From an uncultured Caulobacterales bacterium (GTDB lineage Bacteria > Pseudomonadota > Alphaproteobacteria > Caulobacterales > Caulobacteraceae): a stretch of 21,729 bases of DNA. Made by a program: the position numbers and the translations under genes. The stretch lies in assembly GCA_903903715.1 (NCBI GenBank), contig CAIUZX010000173.1:1-21729 (forward strand), in the 5' to 3' direction. Of this stretch, positions 1 through 7,915 are shown in pieces (positions within the stretch are counted from its first letter, which is position 1; each line of letters begins with the position of its first letter). The notes beneath the pieces were generated by a model. It had not been told where the DNA came from and searched no databases. It was given only the letters and a program-made list of their open reading frames with translations.

Positions 1-41
1 CCGCGCGCCGATCCCCCGCCTAGGCTGCCGATCTGATGAGC

Positions 42-46
42 AGGAG
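42..46 (+). promoter_or_regulatory. Shine-Dalgarno site that sets the HAD hydrolase start
   Basis: AGGAG lies eight bases before a TTG codon at 55. An in-frame GTG at 46 overlaps this site and so could not use it. The site therefore favours TTG at 55 as the true start. Confidence 0.6.
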
Positions 47-54
47 TGTGGAAT

Positions 55-702
55 TTGACTTTGCGAGCCGTGATCTGGGACTTCGGCGGGGTGTTCACGA
101 CGTCTCCCTTCGAAGCCTTCAACCGCTATGAGGCGGCCCGCAGTCTCCCTCACAACTTGATCCGGACGATCAACGCCGCCAATCCGCACACCAACGCATG
201 GGCGAAGTTCGAGCGCTCGGAAATCAGCGCCTCGGAATTCGATACGCTGTTCGCCGAAGAGGCGAAGGCTCTCGGCCACGCGGTTCGGGGCGCGGATATC
301 CTGCCGCTCCTGTCCGGCGAAGTCCGACCCAACGTCGTGGCGGCGCTCCGGGCCTGCAAAGCGAAGTTCAAGGTCGGCTGCATTACCAACAATGTCTCGA
401 CGGGTTCAGGCGCCGGAATGGCGGGGACGGCTGAAAAGGCGAAGGCTGTCGCGGAGATCATGTCCCTCTTCGATCACGTCATCGAAAGTTCGAAGGTCGG
501 CGTTCGAAAGCCTGATCCTAAGATCTATCTGATGATGTGCGAAGCGCTGTCCGTGTCGCCGGCGGAGTCCGTCTACCTCGACGACCTTGGGATCAACTGC
601 AAGCCGGCTGCGGAGCTCGGCATGATCGCCATCAAGGTGTCATCTGAGAAGCAGGCGCTGGACGATCTGGCTGAGGTCGTCGGCCTCGACTTCGTCCGCT
701 GA
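55..702 (+). CDS. HAD-family (subfamily IA) hydrolase
   Basis: A 215-residue haloacid dehalogenase-superfamily protein, probably a cytosolic phosphatase or related hydrolase; the substrate cannot be read from sequence. Numbering from the TTG start, motif I is WDFGGV with nucleophile Asp9, motif II is Thr111 in GCITNN, motif III is Lys152 in RKPDP, and motif IV is the Asp176-Asp177 pair in YLDDLG. The residue two after the nucleophile is Gly, not the Asp that is the usual acid/base of phosphomonoesterases; DxG versions occur in the YihX and ACAD10-like groups. The cap region lies between motifs I and II. Length is normal for the family. TTG is chosen over GTG at 46 because AGGAG stands eight bases before it. 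An MDR oxidoreductase follows after 22 bases, so the two are probably co-transcribed. The family call is firm; the reaction is unknown. Confidence 0.85.
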   Translation: MTLRAVIWDFGGVFTTSPFEAFNRYEAARSLPHNLIRTINAANPHTNAWAKFERSEISASEFDTLFAEEAKALGHAVRGADILPLLSGEVRPNVVAALRACKAKFKVGCITNNVSTGSGAGMAGTAEKAKAVAEIMSLFDHVIESSKVGVRKPDPKIYLMMCEALSVSPAESVYLDDLGINCKPAAELGMIAIKVSSEKQALDDLAEVVGLDFVR

Positions 703-724
703 ACGAACAGGACGCCGAACCGCA

Positions 725-1708
725 ATGAAAGCCCTTGTCGTCTCGGAACTTTCTGAGGATTTTTCCGGCTGCGGCGTGCGCGACGAGCCCACGCCCATCC
801 CAGGCCCCGGCGAGGTGCGGGTTCGGGTCCGGGGCGCATCCATCAACTTTCCCGACCTCTTGATGACGCGGGGCGGTTACCAGTTCAAACCGCCCCTGCC
901 CTTCACCCCCGGCCTTGATTTCTCCGGCGAGATCGACGCGGTCGGCGAAGGCGTCGGAGCGTTCAAGGTCGGCGATGATGTGGTTGGGGGCGCCCGCACA
1001 GGCGGTTTTGCCGAATTCATCGTTGTTCCCGCGCAGGGCCTTCGGCGCAAGCCGCCGAGGTTGAGCTTCGCTCAGGCCGCAGCTTTTCCAGCCGCCTACC
1101 TCACCGCGTACGTCGCCCTCGTGCGCCGCGCCAGGATCGAGGCCGCAGAGTGGGTCCTGGTGAATGGCGCATCGGGAGGCGTCGGCCTCGCCTGCGTCGA
1201 TCTTGCCCGTCACCTCGGCGCGAAGGTGATCGCAGCGGGCGCGTCGGACGAGAAGCTTGCCAGGGTCGCAGAACTTTATCAGCCAGACGCCACGGTCAAT
1301 GTCACTGGCGGCTTCAGAGATCAGGTGAAGACGATCACGGGCGGACGCGGCGTCGACGTGGCCTATGACCCTGTTGGCGGGGATGTCTTTGACGAGACCG
1401 TGCGCTGCATGGCCTTCGACGGAAGGCTGCTGGTCATCGGGTTCGCCTCAGGGCGTATCCCGACGGTCTCGGTCAACATGCCGCTGATCAAGGGCTTTTC
1501 GGTCGTCGGTGTCCGCGCTGGCGAATACGGCCGCCAGTTCCCCCAGCGCGGGGCGGAAAATATCGCGGCCATCGACGCCCTTGCCGCCTCAGGCGCAGTC
1601 AATCCGCATGTCTTCGCAGAATTGCCGTTGGAGCGCTGGCGAGAAGGCTTTGAAATGCTCCAGCATCGCACGGTCATCGGCAAGGTCGTCCTGCGCCCGG
1701 ACCTATAG
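725..1708 (+). CDS. NADPH:quinone oxidoreductase family protein (zinc-free MDR)
   Basis: A 327-residue medium-chain dehydrogenase/reductase of the zeta-crystallin/quinone reductase type. It has an N-terminal GroES-like domain (about 1-120, with GEVRVRV and the NFPDLLMTRG segment) and a Rossmann domain whose dinucleotide-binding motif is GASGGVG at 148-154. The catalytic-zinc cysteine and histidine set of alcohol dehydrogenases is not evident, so NADPH-dependent reduction of a quinone or enone is the likely chemistry. The substrate is unknown. It starts at ATG 22 bases after the HAD gene and is followed by an MFS transporter 72 bases on. In related bacteria such genes are often found near acyl-CoA dehydrogenase-type genes, which hints at acyl or small-molecule catabolism; that is inference. 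Confidence 0.87.
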   Translation: MKALVVSELSEDFSGCGVRDEPTPIPGPGEVRVRVRGASINFPDLLMTRGGYQFKPPLPFTPGLDFSGEIDAVGEGVGAFKVGDDVVGGARTGGFAEFIVVPAQGLRRKPPRLSFAQAAAFPAAYLTAYVALVRRARIEAAEWVLVNGASGGVGLACVDLARHLGAKVIAAGASDEKLARVAELYQPDATVNVTGGFRDQVKTITGGRGVDVAYDPVGGDVFDETVRCMAFDGRLLVIGFASGRIPTVSVNMPLIKGFSVVGVRAGEYGRQFPQRGAENIAAIDALAASGAVNPHVFAELPLERWREGFEMLQHRTVIGKVVLRPDL

Positions 1709-1780
1709 AGGCCGCTTGCAGGGCTGCATCGTTCAGGGTCTGATAGCAGCAAGAAAACGATAAGAAAGTCCGGGAACGCC

Positions 1781-3160
1781 ATGTCGGATCAGAACCCTGC
1801 AGTGCAAACCACGCCCTGGCGCGTGCTGGCCGCCTTTGCGACACCGTCCCTACCCCTTTCCGCCCTCAGTCTGCCGATCGTGGTCTATCTGCCCACCTTC
1901 TACGCTAACGTGGTGGGCGTGCCGCTGGCGATTGTCGGCGCAGCGTTCATGATGGTCCGCATCGGCGACATCCTTCTCGATCCCCTGATCGGTTCGGTGA
2001 TGGACGGAACACGATCCCGATTTGGCCGATATCGCCTATGGATGCTGCTGGGCGGTCCGGTGACGATCCTCGGATCGATGTTCCTGTTCTTCCCGCCCAG
2101 CGGCGCAGGCGCGCCTTACCTGGTCCTGTCGCTCATCGGCGCTTATGTCGGCTACTCCATCTGCGTACTTGCTCACACGGCCTGGGGCGCCACCCTGTCG
2201 CAGTCCTATCATGAGCGCGCGCGGATCTACGGCGTCTGGCAAAGCGCCAATATCATCGGCATCCTGATCGTCCTATCCATGCCCGTGATCGCAGCGGCGT
2301 CAGGCTTCCATCGACCCGGCGACGGCGTGCGCGCGATGGGGCTGTTCGTGATCTTGGCGATGCCCGTCGCCCTTCTCATCATGTCGACGCTTGTTCCGGA
2401 TCGGTCGCCGACTCAAAATGCCGCGCATCGCTCCCTGACAAAGACGATCGCCGTGGTCGGCGGCATGTTCCGACACGCCAACGTCCTGCGCGTGCTCGGG
2501 GGAGACTTCTTCCTGAGCCTCGCCCCCGGCATCACGGGCGCCCTGTTCCTGTTCTATTTCGGCCTCTGTAAGGGTTACACCGGGCCGCAATCCAGCGGCC
2601 TGCTGATCTGCTACTTCCTGGGCGGCATTGTCGGCGCGCCGATCTGGATGCGCCTCTCGCGCCGCCTCGGCAAACATCGGGCGCTACTGCTCGCGAGCGC
2701 CTACTATTGCGCGAGCCAGCTCTCCATCGTGTTCATGCCGCACCTGGTATATGTTCAGGCGGCTCTGATCCTGTTCGTGGCAGGCCTCGCCTATGCCGCC
2801 AGCGCGTTCCTCCTGCGCGCGCTGATGGCGGATGTCGTGGATGAGGTCGCACTGAAGACCGGGCGCAGCGAGAACAGCGTGCTCTTCGCCCTTGTCGGTT
2901 CGACCAACAAGCTGGCCTACGCCGTCGCCGTCGGCATCACGTTCGTCCTGCTCGATCTTGCCGGATTTCACGCCGCCGCGGGGGCCAAGAACAGCCCTGA
3001 AGCCCTGCAGGCCCTGTCGGCCGTGTTCGGATTTGTCCCCCCGGCGCTCGCCACAATTGGCGCGTTGATCTTTTGGGGTTACCCCTTGACCGAGGCCCGT
3101 CACGCCGACATCCGCGCGGAGCTGGATCGGCTCCATATCAAGGTCGAACATGTCAGCTGA
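1781..3160 (+). CDS. MFS transporter, glycoside-pentoside-hexuronide (GPH)-like
   Basis: A 459-residue inner-membrane protein with about twelve hydrophobic segments. The loop after the second helix carries GDILLDPLIGSVMDGTRSRF, the DPxxGxxxDxTRSRxG signature of the GPH/MFS_2 branch, whose members are mainly cation-coupled sugar symporters (melibiose and glucuronide carriers). Divergent MFS_2 members carry other solutes, so the substrate is open. The start is ATG with CGGGAA just upstream. Its last 11 bases overlap mazG, implying shared transcription with a housekeeping gene rather than a sugar-use operon. No sugar hydrolase or sugar regulator is present nearby to narrow the substrate. Confidence 0.82.
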   Translation: MSDQNPAVQTTPWRVLAAFATPSLPLSALSLPIVVYLPTFYANVVGVPLAIVGAAFMMVRIGDILLDPLIGSVMDGTRSRFGRYRLWMLLGGPVTILGSMFLFFPPSGAGAPYLVLSLIGAYVGYSICVLAHTAWGATLSQSYHERARIYGVWQSANIIGILIVLSMPVIAAASGFHRPGDGVRAMGLFVILAMPVALLIMSTLVPDRSPTQNAAHRSLTKTIAVVGGMFRHANVLRVLGGDFFLSLAPGITGALFLFYFGLCKGYTGPQSSGLLICYFLGGIVGAPIWMRLSRRLGKHRALLLASAYYCASQLSIVFMPHLVYVQAALILFVAGLAYAASAFLLRALMADVVDEVALKTGRSENSVLFALVGSTNKLAYAVAVGITFVLLDLAGFHAAAGAKNSPEALQALSAVFGFVPPALATIGALIFWGYPLTEARHADIRAELDRLHIKVEHVS

Positions 3161-3950
3161 ACGTCCCATTGACCGCCTTCTCCACATCATGGCGCGTCTC
3201 AGAGATCCCGAATCTGGTTGTCCGTGGGATCTGGAGCAGACCTTCGCCACGATCGCCCCCTACACGATTGAGGAAGCCTACGAGGTAGCCGACGCCATCG
3301 AGCGGGCGGAGATGCCGGACTTGAAGGATGAGCTCGGCGATCTCCTCTTTCAGGTGGTCTTCCATGCCCGTATGGCGGAGGAGGCCGGCAGTTTCGCCTT
3401 CGACGATGTCGTTACGGCCATCTGCGACAAGATGGTCCGTCGCCATCCGCACGTGTTCGCGGGCGCCGAACATCGATCCTCAGAAGAACAGACCGTCGCC
3501 TGGGAAACTCAGAAGGCGGCGGAGCGGGCGGGCAAGGCGCCTGGGACCGTCAGAACCCTCTCGGGCGTTACGGCGACCCTTCCGGCGGTCACAAGGGCTG
3601 TGAAACTCACACGCCGCGCGGCCCGAGTCGGCTTCGACTGGGACAAGATCGGTGACGTCGTCGCGAAGCTTCAGGAAGAACTTGCAGAACTTCTCGTCGA
3701 AATCGAACACAATGATCGCGACAAGATTCATGAGGAAATGGGCGATTTATTATTTGTTTGTGCGAACTTGGCCCGCAAACTTGATGTCGATCCCGAAGCC
3801 TGCCTTCGCACCGCCAACGCCAAGTTCGAGCGGCGCTTCGCCTATATCGAGGATGAACTGATCCGTCAGGGACGATCAGTGGAAGGTGCAAGCCTCGAGA
3901 CTATGGAAGATCTCTGGAACGCGGCGAAACGGTCCGAACATTCTACATAG
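3150..3950 (+). CDS. mazG: Nucleoside triphosphate pyrophosphohydrolase MazG
   Basis: A 266-residue all-alpha NTP pyrophosphohydrolase that cleaves (d)NTPs to NMP and pyrophosphate, a cytosolic house-cleaning enzyme. It holds two tandem MazG domains, as in the E. coli enzyme of similar length. The N-terminal copy has EEAYE at 41-45 and ELGDLLFQ at 61-68; the C-terminal copy has EELAE at 177-181 and EEMGDLLF at 195-202. These acidic residues bind magnesium. The conserved opening RDPESGCPWD is present at 18-27. The ATG overlaps the end of the transporter gene by 11 bases in another frame. It converges on hflX with only two bases between the stop codons. A short run of codons rare for this genome encodes the second metal motif. 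Confidence 0.95.
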   Translation: MSAERPIDRLLHIMARLRDPESGCPWDLEQTFATIAPYTIEEAYEVADAIERAEMPDLKDELGDLLFQVVFHARMAEEAGSFAFDDVVTAICDKMVRRHPHVFAGAEHRSSEEQTVAWETQKAAERAGKAPGTVRTLSGVTATLPAVTRAVKLTRRAARVGFDWDKIGDVVAKLQEELAELLVEIEHNDRDKIHEEMGDLLFVCANLARKLDVDPEACLRTANAKFERRFAYIEDELIRQGRSVEGASLETMEDLWNAAKRSEHST

Positions 3951-3952
3951 GC

Positions 3953-5302
3953 CTAGTCAGCTTCGCGGAGCGTGGAGGGATAAAGCCGCTCGAAACGACC
4001 CAGAGCTTGCGGCTCCAGCCTGACGGTCACCCGCACGTCTCCAGACTCATCGTCCGAACGGGCGAGCACTCGACCATTGCGATAAAGCCAGGCAAGCGCC
4101 TCGCCGTCATTGGCGGTCAGCACAGCGTCCACAGCCGCGGATGTGTCTATCCGTTCGGAGATCAGCTGCAACAGGGCGTCGCAGCCATCGCCCGTCTCCG
4201 CCGACACGGCGACGGCCTTGGGCCCCACGCCGGAGCGGCGCTCCGCCTTCATTTCCCAAACTTCCCGGTCGTCAGGATCGAGGAGGTCGATTTTGTTCCA
4301 GACCTCGATGGTTCGATCTTCGATCGACAGACCAGTAGGCGAGAGGTCCTTGTTCAGCCGCTCCAGAACGACGGATACGTCCCGCGACTGCGCGTCGGTA
4401 TCCGGATCTGCAACGTCGCGAACGTGGAGAACGAGGTCGGCCGTCGAGACCTCCTCCAAAGTCGCGCGGAACGATTCCACCAGTTCGTGCGGAAGGTCTG
4501 AAATGAAACCGACAGTGTCTGACAGGATTGCGGGTCGCCCGCCTGGAAGCTTAAGCTCCCGCAAGGTGGGGTCGAGCGTTGCGAACAGCATATCTTTCGC
4601 AAGTACGCCGCCAGCCGTCAGGCGGTTGAACAACGTCGACTTTCCGGCGTTGGTGTAACCAACCAGCGCAATGGTAGGGAACGGCGTCCGTTTACGCGCG
4701 TCGCGGTGAAGGCCTCGCGTGCGTCGCACCTCGACTAATTGGGATTTCAGCCGCGTGATCTTCTCGGCGATCAGGCGCCGGTCGGTTTCGATTTGCGTTT
4801 CGCCGGGTCCGCCCATGACACCAAAGCCGCCGCGCTGCCGCTCAAGGTGTGTCCAGGTCCGGACGAGCCGCGAGCGTTCATAGGCGAGTCGTGCGAGCTC
4901 GACCTGCAGTTTGCCTTCCCGCGTTCGAGCCCGCCTGGCGAAGATCTCCAGAATGAGACCTGTCCGGTCGATGACCTTCAGGTCCCAGGCTTTTTCCAGA
5001 TTCCGCTGCTGGACGGGCGTCAGGGCGTCGTCGATGACAATGACATCGGCCTCGAGCGCCTGCCCCCGCTCCCCGATCTCCGCGACCTTGCCGCGCCCGA
5101 ACAATGTCGCGGGCACAGCCTCCCGAAGGGGCACGATGTCTGCGCCCGCAAGCTCGAGATCCAGCGCGCGCGCAAGACCAACGGCCTCTTCGAGTCGACT
5201 CTGAGGCGATCTGCTGCTCAAAGGCGCATGCGCCCGAGCTGGATGCAGCACCAGGACCCGCTCAATGACGGGACGACGATCAATCAGTTCGCGAGTGCTC
5301 AA
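3953..5302 (-). CDS. hflX: Ribosome-associated GTPase HflX
   Basis: A 449-residue GTPase of the Obg/HflX group, which binds the 50S subunit and in other bacteria splits stalled or hibernating ribosomes. The N-terminal HflX domain (about 1-200) includes the glycine-rich GGPGETQIE at 164-172. The G domain has G1 GYTNAGKST at 215-223, a G2-region threonine in ATLDPT at 241-246, G3 DTVG at 262-265 and G4 NKID at 336-339. The best start is TTG at 5302, forming a TTGA overlap with the hfq stop codon; GAGG sits only one base before it, so reinitiation after hfq is likely. A GTG at codon 18 is an alternative. The hfq-hflX order is conserved across proteobacteria. Confidence 0.95.
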   Translation of the reverse strand: MSTRELIDRRPVIERVLVLHPARAHAPLSSRSPQSRLEEAVGLARALDLELAGADIVPLREAVPATLFGRGKVAEIGERGQALEADVIVIDDALTPVQQRNLEKAWDLKVIDRTGLILEIFARRARTREGKLQVELARLAYERSRLVRTWTHLERQRGGFGVMGGPGETQIETDRRLIAEKITRLKSQLVEVRRTRGLHRDARKRTPFPTIALVGYTNAGKSTLFNRLTAGGVLAKDMLFATLDPTLRELKLPGGRPAILSDTVGFISDLPHELVESFRATLEEVSTADLVLHVRDVADPDTDAQSRDVSVVLERLNKDLSPTGLSIEDRTIEVWNKIDLLDPDDREVWEMKAERRSGVGPKAVAVSAETGDGCDALLQLISERIDTSAAVDAVLTANDGEALAWLYRNGRVLARSDDESGDVRVTVRLEPQALGRFERLYPSTLREAD

Positions 5303-5553
5303 TCCTCGCCTTCACCCTCTGCGCCCGGCTCATAGAGTTGAACTGGTTGGGCGGGCATGATCGTCGAAATAGCGTGTTTATAGACCAGTTGAGATTGCCC
5401 ATCCCGACGCAATAACACGCAGAAATTGTCAAACCAGGTCACGACACCCTGCAATTTAACACCGTTTACAAGAAAGATAGTCAATGGGGTCTTGGATTTG
5501 CGAACGCTGTTCAGAAACGTATCTTGCAAGTTCTGTTTTTTATCGTTGGACAT
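5299..5553 (-). CDS. hfq: RNA chaperone Hfq
   Basis: An 84-residue Sm-like protein that forms a hexamer and pairs small RNAs with mRNAs. The whole core is present: NLQDTFLN at the start, Sm1 within TPLTIFLVNGVKLQGVVTWF, and Sm2 ending in LVYKHAISTI, where the YKHA motif lines the RNA-binding pore. A short acidic tail (PGAEGEGED) replaces the long C-terminus of the enterobacterial protein, as is usual in Alphaproteobacteria. The ATG has AGAGGAA a few bases upstream. Base composition is less G+C-rich than the neighbours, typical of a strongly conserved small gene. An 87-base gap separates it from the upstream aminotransferase, so it may have its own promoter as well as read-through from the ntr genes. 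Confidence 0.97.
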   Translation of the reverse strand: MSNDKKQNLQDTFLNSVRKSKTPLTIFLVNGVKLQGVVTWFDNFCVLLRRDGQSQLVYKHAISTIMPAQPVQLYEPGAEGEGED

Positions 5554-5598
5554 TGCCTATTCCTCTAGGTTGGGATCACCTCCCACACACACGCTGGG

Positions 5599-5628
5599 AC
5601 CCTAACCCCTGTGATCCTCTGCTGGCAA
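5599..5628 (-). promoter_or_regulatory. Possible hfq promoter
   Basis: On the minus strand TTGCCA (5628-5623) lies 18 bases before TAGGGT (5604-5599). The -35 matches five of six consensus bases but the -10 only three, so this is a weak prediction. It lies in the 87-base gap between the aminotransferase stop and hfq, where an independent hfq promoter would be expected. Confidence 0.25.
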
Positions 5629-5640
5629 CGCAAAAAGCGC

Positions 5641-6504
5641 TCACACAGCCTCGGATCTGGCCTGCTCAAGGTAGAGATCGCGAAGGCGTAGCGCGATGGG
5701 GCCGGGACGTCCGCCGGAGATCGCCACCCCGTCGATCGCGGTTACCGGCGTGACAAATGCCGAAGCAGCGGTGAAGAAGGCTTCCTTGGCGGACTGAGCC
5801 TCCTGCAGCGAAAATGGGCGCCGCTCGACCGGTATCTGCAACTGCGCCGCGATATCGAAGACCCGGCCGCGGGTGACGCCCCGCAGAATGTTCGCCTCGT
5901 CCCCCCTTGTCCGCAAAGCCCCATTTTGGTCGATGATCCAAGCGTTCGTCGATCCGCCTTCGGTGATCAGGCCGTCCGCATCGACGAACCACACCTCAGC
6001 GGCGCCAGCGCGTCTCGCCTGCGTTTTCGCGAGGGCGTTCGGCAGAAGGCCAACCGTCTTGATGTCGCACCGACCCCATCGGTTGTCGGGTGCGGTGACG
6101 ACCCTGGCGCCGCGCCTAGCCTGCGCGTCCAGCTGGACCAGATCCACGGACTTCACGGTCACGACGACCGCTGGCTTGGGCCGCGGATCCGGGATCACGT
6201 GATCGCGCCTGGCCTGACCGCGGCTGACCTGAAGGTAGACTAGGCCATCGCGTACGCCATTACGCCTGACCGTCTCCCTGAGCACAGCCAGCATCGCCGC
6301 ATCCGTCATCGGCCTTGGAATATCCAGCTCCGACAGGCTGCGCGCCAGCCGCCGCAAATGTCCGTCGAGATCGGCCAAACGCCCCCCGAAGAGCGCCCAC
6401 ACCTCATATACAGCGTCAGCGAATTGGTACCCGCGATCCTCGATATGGATGCAAGCTTCAGCATGCGGGACATAACGCCCGTTCACATACGCGATGCGGG
6501 GCAT
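5641..6504 (-). CDS. dat: D-amino-acid aminotransferase (class IV PLP)
   Basis: A 287-residue fold-type IV aminotransferase. The pattern fits D-amino-acid (D-alanine) transaminase, which exchanges amino groups between D-alanine and 2-oxoglutarate to supply D-glutamate. Seen directly: the opening AYVNGRYVPH and EDRGYQFAD; the PLP-binding Lys149 in RCDIKTVGLLPNALAK, the segment characteristic of the D-specific branch; and Glu182 in ITEGGSTN, which contacts the cofactor ring nitrogen. A branched-chain or aminodeoxychorismate-lyase activity is possible but less likely. The ATG lies three bases after the ntrX stop, with a perfect AGGAGG inside the ntrX end, so it is translated from the ntr transcript. 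This position between ntrX and hfq recurs in Caulobacter relatives. Confidence 0.88.
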   Translation of the reverse strand: MPRIAYVNGRYVPHAEACIHIEDRGYQFADAVYEVWALFGGRLADLDGHLRRLARSLSELDIPRPMTDAAMLAVLRETVRRNGVRDGLVYLQVSRGQARRDHVIPDPRPKPAVVVTVKSVDLVQLDAQARRGARVVTAPDNRWGRCDIKTVGLLPNALAKTQARRAGAAEVWFVDADGLITEGGSTNAWIIDQNGALRTRGDEANILRGVTRGRVFDIAAQLQIPVERRPFSLQEAQSAKEAFFTAASAFVTPVTAIDGVAISGGRPGPIALRLRDLYLEQARSEAV

Positions 6505-6507
6505 AAC

Positions 6508-7902
6508 CTATTCCTCCTCGCCTTCATCGCCCATGCGCGTCGGCGCGACGCCGAGAGACTTGAGCTTGCGATGCAGCGCGGAACGCTCCATGCCGATGAA
6601 AGCGGCGGTGCGACTGATATTGCCACCGAACCTGAGGATCTGAGCCGTCAAATACTCCCGCTCGAACACCTCCCGCGCGTCTCGCAAGGGAAGCGCGATG
6701 ATGCGTTCGGGCCCGACGGCGCCTGCGGCCCCCGCGGCGGCGACCTCAACAGGCAGCATTTCTGCGGTGATCACTTCGGAGGGGTCCCCCGACGCCAGGA
6801 TCAGGAGACGCTCGATGTTGTTTCGGAGCTGACGCACGTTGCCGGGCCAGTCGTGCACCTGCAAAGTCGCCACGGCGTCCTCCCCGAGCAAACGCTTGGG
6901 CAGGCCCGAGGCCTCCGCCAGGCGCTCAATGAAATACGTGGCCAAAAGCGCAATATCGTCTCGACGCTCAGAAAGCCCCGGCACGCGAAGCGGAACCACA
7001 TTCAAGCGGTGAAACAGGTCTTCACGGAACCGTCCGACCGCGATTTCCTCGCGCAGATCCCGTGACGTCGACGACACGACCCGCACATCCACCTGCACGT
7101 CGGTGTCCCCGCCAACCCGGCGGAAGCGCTGCTCCACAAGAACGCGCAGGATCCGCCCCTGGCTCTCCTTTGGCATGTCCGCCACTTCGTCCAGGAACAG
7201 CGTGCCGCCGTGCGCTCGCTCGAAGACGCCGATCTTCGAGGGCCGTCCACCTTCCCCCTCTTCTCCGAACAGTTCGAGATCAAGGCGATCCGGCGTCATG
7301 CCGGCGGCGCTGATTGCTACAAATTCGTTTTTGCTTCGCGGACTGGCGCCGTGGATCAGTCGGGCGACCAGTTCCTTGCCAGACCCCGGAGGCCCCGCAA
7401 TCAGGATCCGACTGTTCGCTGGAGAGACCTTCGCGATCAGTTGCCGAAGCTGCTGGGCCGCTGCCGACTGTCCAATGAAGCCGTCCGGAGCAATCGCCTG
7501 TCTGCGAAGGCGGCGATTTTCCCGCTTCAGGCTGGCCTGTTCCAAGGCGCGCTCGACCAAAAGCAAAAGCCGATCGGCCTTGAAGGGCTTCTCCAGGAAG
7601 TCATAGGCGCCACGCTTTATCGCCGAAACCGCTGTTTCGATGTTGCCGTGCCCGGAAATCATGATCACCGGCAATTCGGCGTCCAGAGACTTTACGAGGT
7701 CGAGAAGTTCCAGCCCATCCAGTCCCCCTCCCTGCATCCAGATGTCCTGCACCAGGATAGAGGGACGGCGCTCACGGATCGCCGCGAGGGCCTGGTCTGA
7801 GTCGGCCGCAGTCCGCACCGAGTAGCCTTCGTCCTCAAGGATGCCGGCGACTAGGTCCCGAATGTCCTGCTCATCGTCGACGACAAGTATGTCAGCAGCC
7901 AT
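6508..7902 (-). CDS. ntrX: Nitrogen response regulator NtrX
   Basis: A 464-residue NtrC-family response regulator, partner of the membrane kinase NtrY. The receiver domain (about 4-120) has the acidic pocket Asp9-Asp10, phosphoacceptor Asp53 in QDIWMQ and Lys105 in EKPFKAD. The AAA+ domain (about 140-385) has Walker A GPPGSGKE at 170-177 and Walker B TLFLDE at 234-239. A Fis-type helix-turn-helix covers about 425-452. The GAFTGA loop that touches sigma-54 is missing: GEEGEGG follows ELF near residue 213 instead. It may therefore control sigma-70 promoters. In relatives NtrY/NtrX links nitrogen, oxygen or envelope status to gene expression. It begins 13 bases after ntrY and ends three bases before the aminotransferase, so it sits inside an operon. 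Confidence 0.95.
   Translation of the reverse strand: MAADILVVDDEQDIRDLVAGILEDEGYSVRTAADSDQALAAIRERRPSILVQDIWMQGGGLDGLELLDLVKSLDAELPVIMISGHGNIETAVSAIKRGAYDFLEKPFKADRLLLLVERALEQASLKRENRRLRRQAIAPDGFIGQSAAAQQLRQLIAKVSPANSRILIAGPPGSGKELVARLIHGASPRSKNEFVAISAAGMTPDRLDLELFGEEGEGGRPSKIGVFERAHGGTLFLDEVADMPKESQGRILRVLVEQRFRRVGGDTDVQVDVRVVSSTSRDLREEIAVGRFREDLFHRLNVVPLRVPGLSERRDDIALLATYFIERLAEASGLPKRLLGEDAVATLQVHDWPGNVRQLRNNIERLLILASGDPSEVITAEMLPVEVAAAGAAGAVGPERIIALPLRDAREVFEREYLTAQILRFGGNISRTAAFIGMERSALHRKLKSLGVAPTRMGDEGEEE
6513..6518 (-). promoter_or_regulatory. Strong Shine-Dalgarno site for the aminotransferase, inside ntrX
   Basis: AGGAGG on the minus strand lies eight bases before the aminotransferase ATG at 6504. 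It falls within the last codons of ntrX, which encode the acidic tail. It is among the best ribosome binding sites in the window and suggests high, possibly ntrX-independent, translation. Confidence 0.7.
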
Positions 7903-7915
7903 GATTAAACCCTAC

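Noticed and set aside
1..36. An open stretch ending in TGA at 34-36 that could be the tail of an upstream gene.
   Set aside because: Eleven codons are too few to recognise, and other frames are also open; nothing supports a choice.
5628..5640. CGC-AAAAA-GCG downstream of the aminotransferase as a terminator.
   Set aside because: The stem is three base pairs, with the T run in the loop rather than after it.
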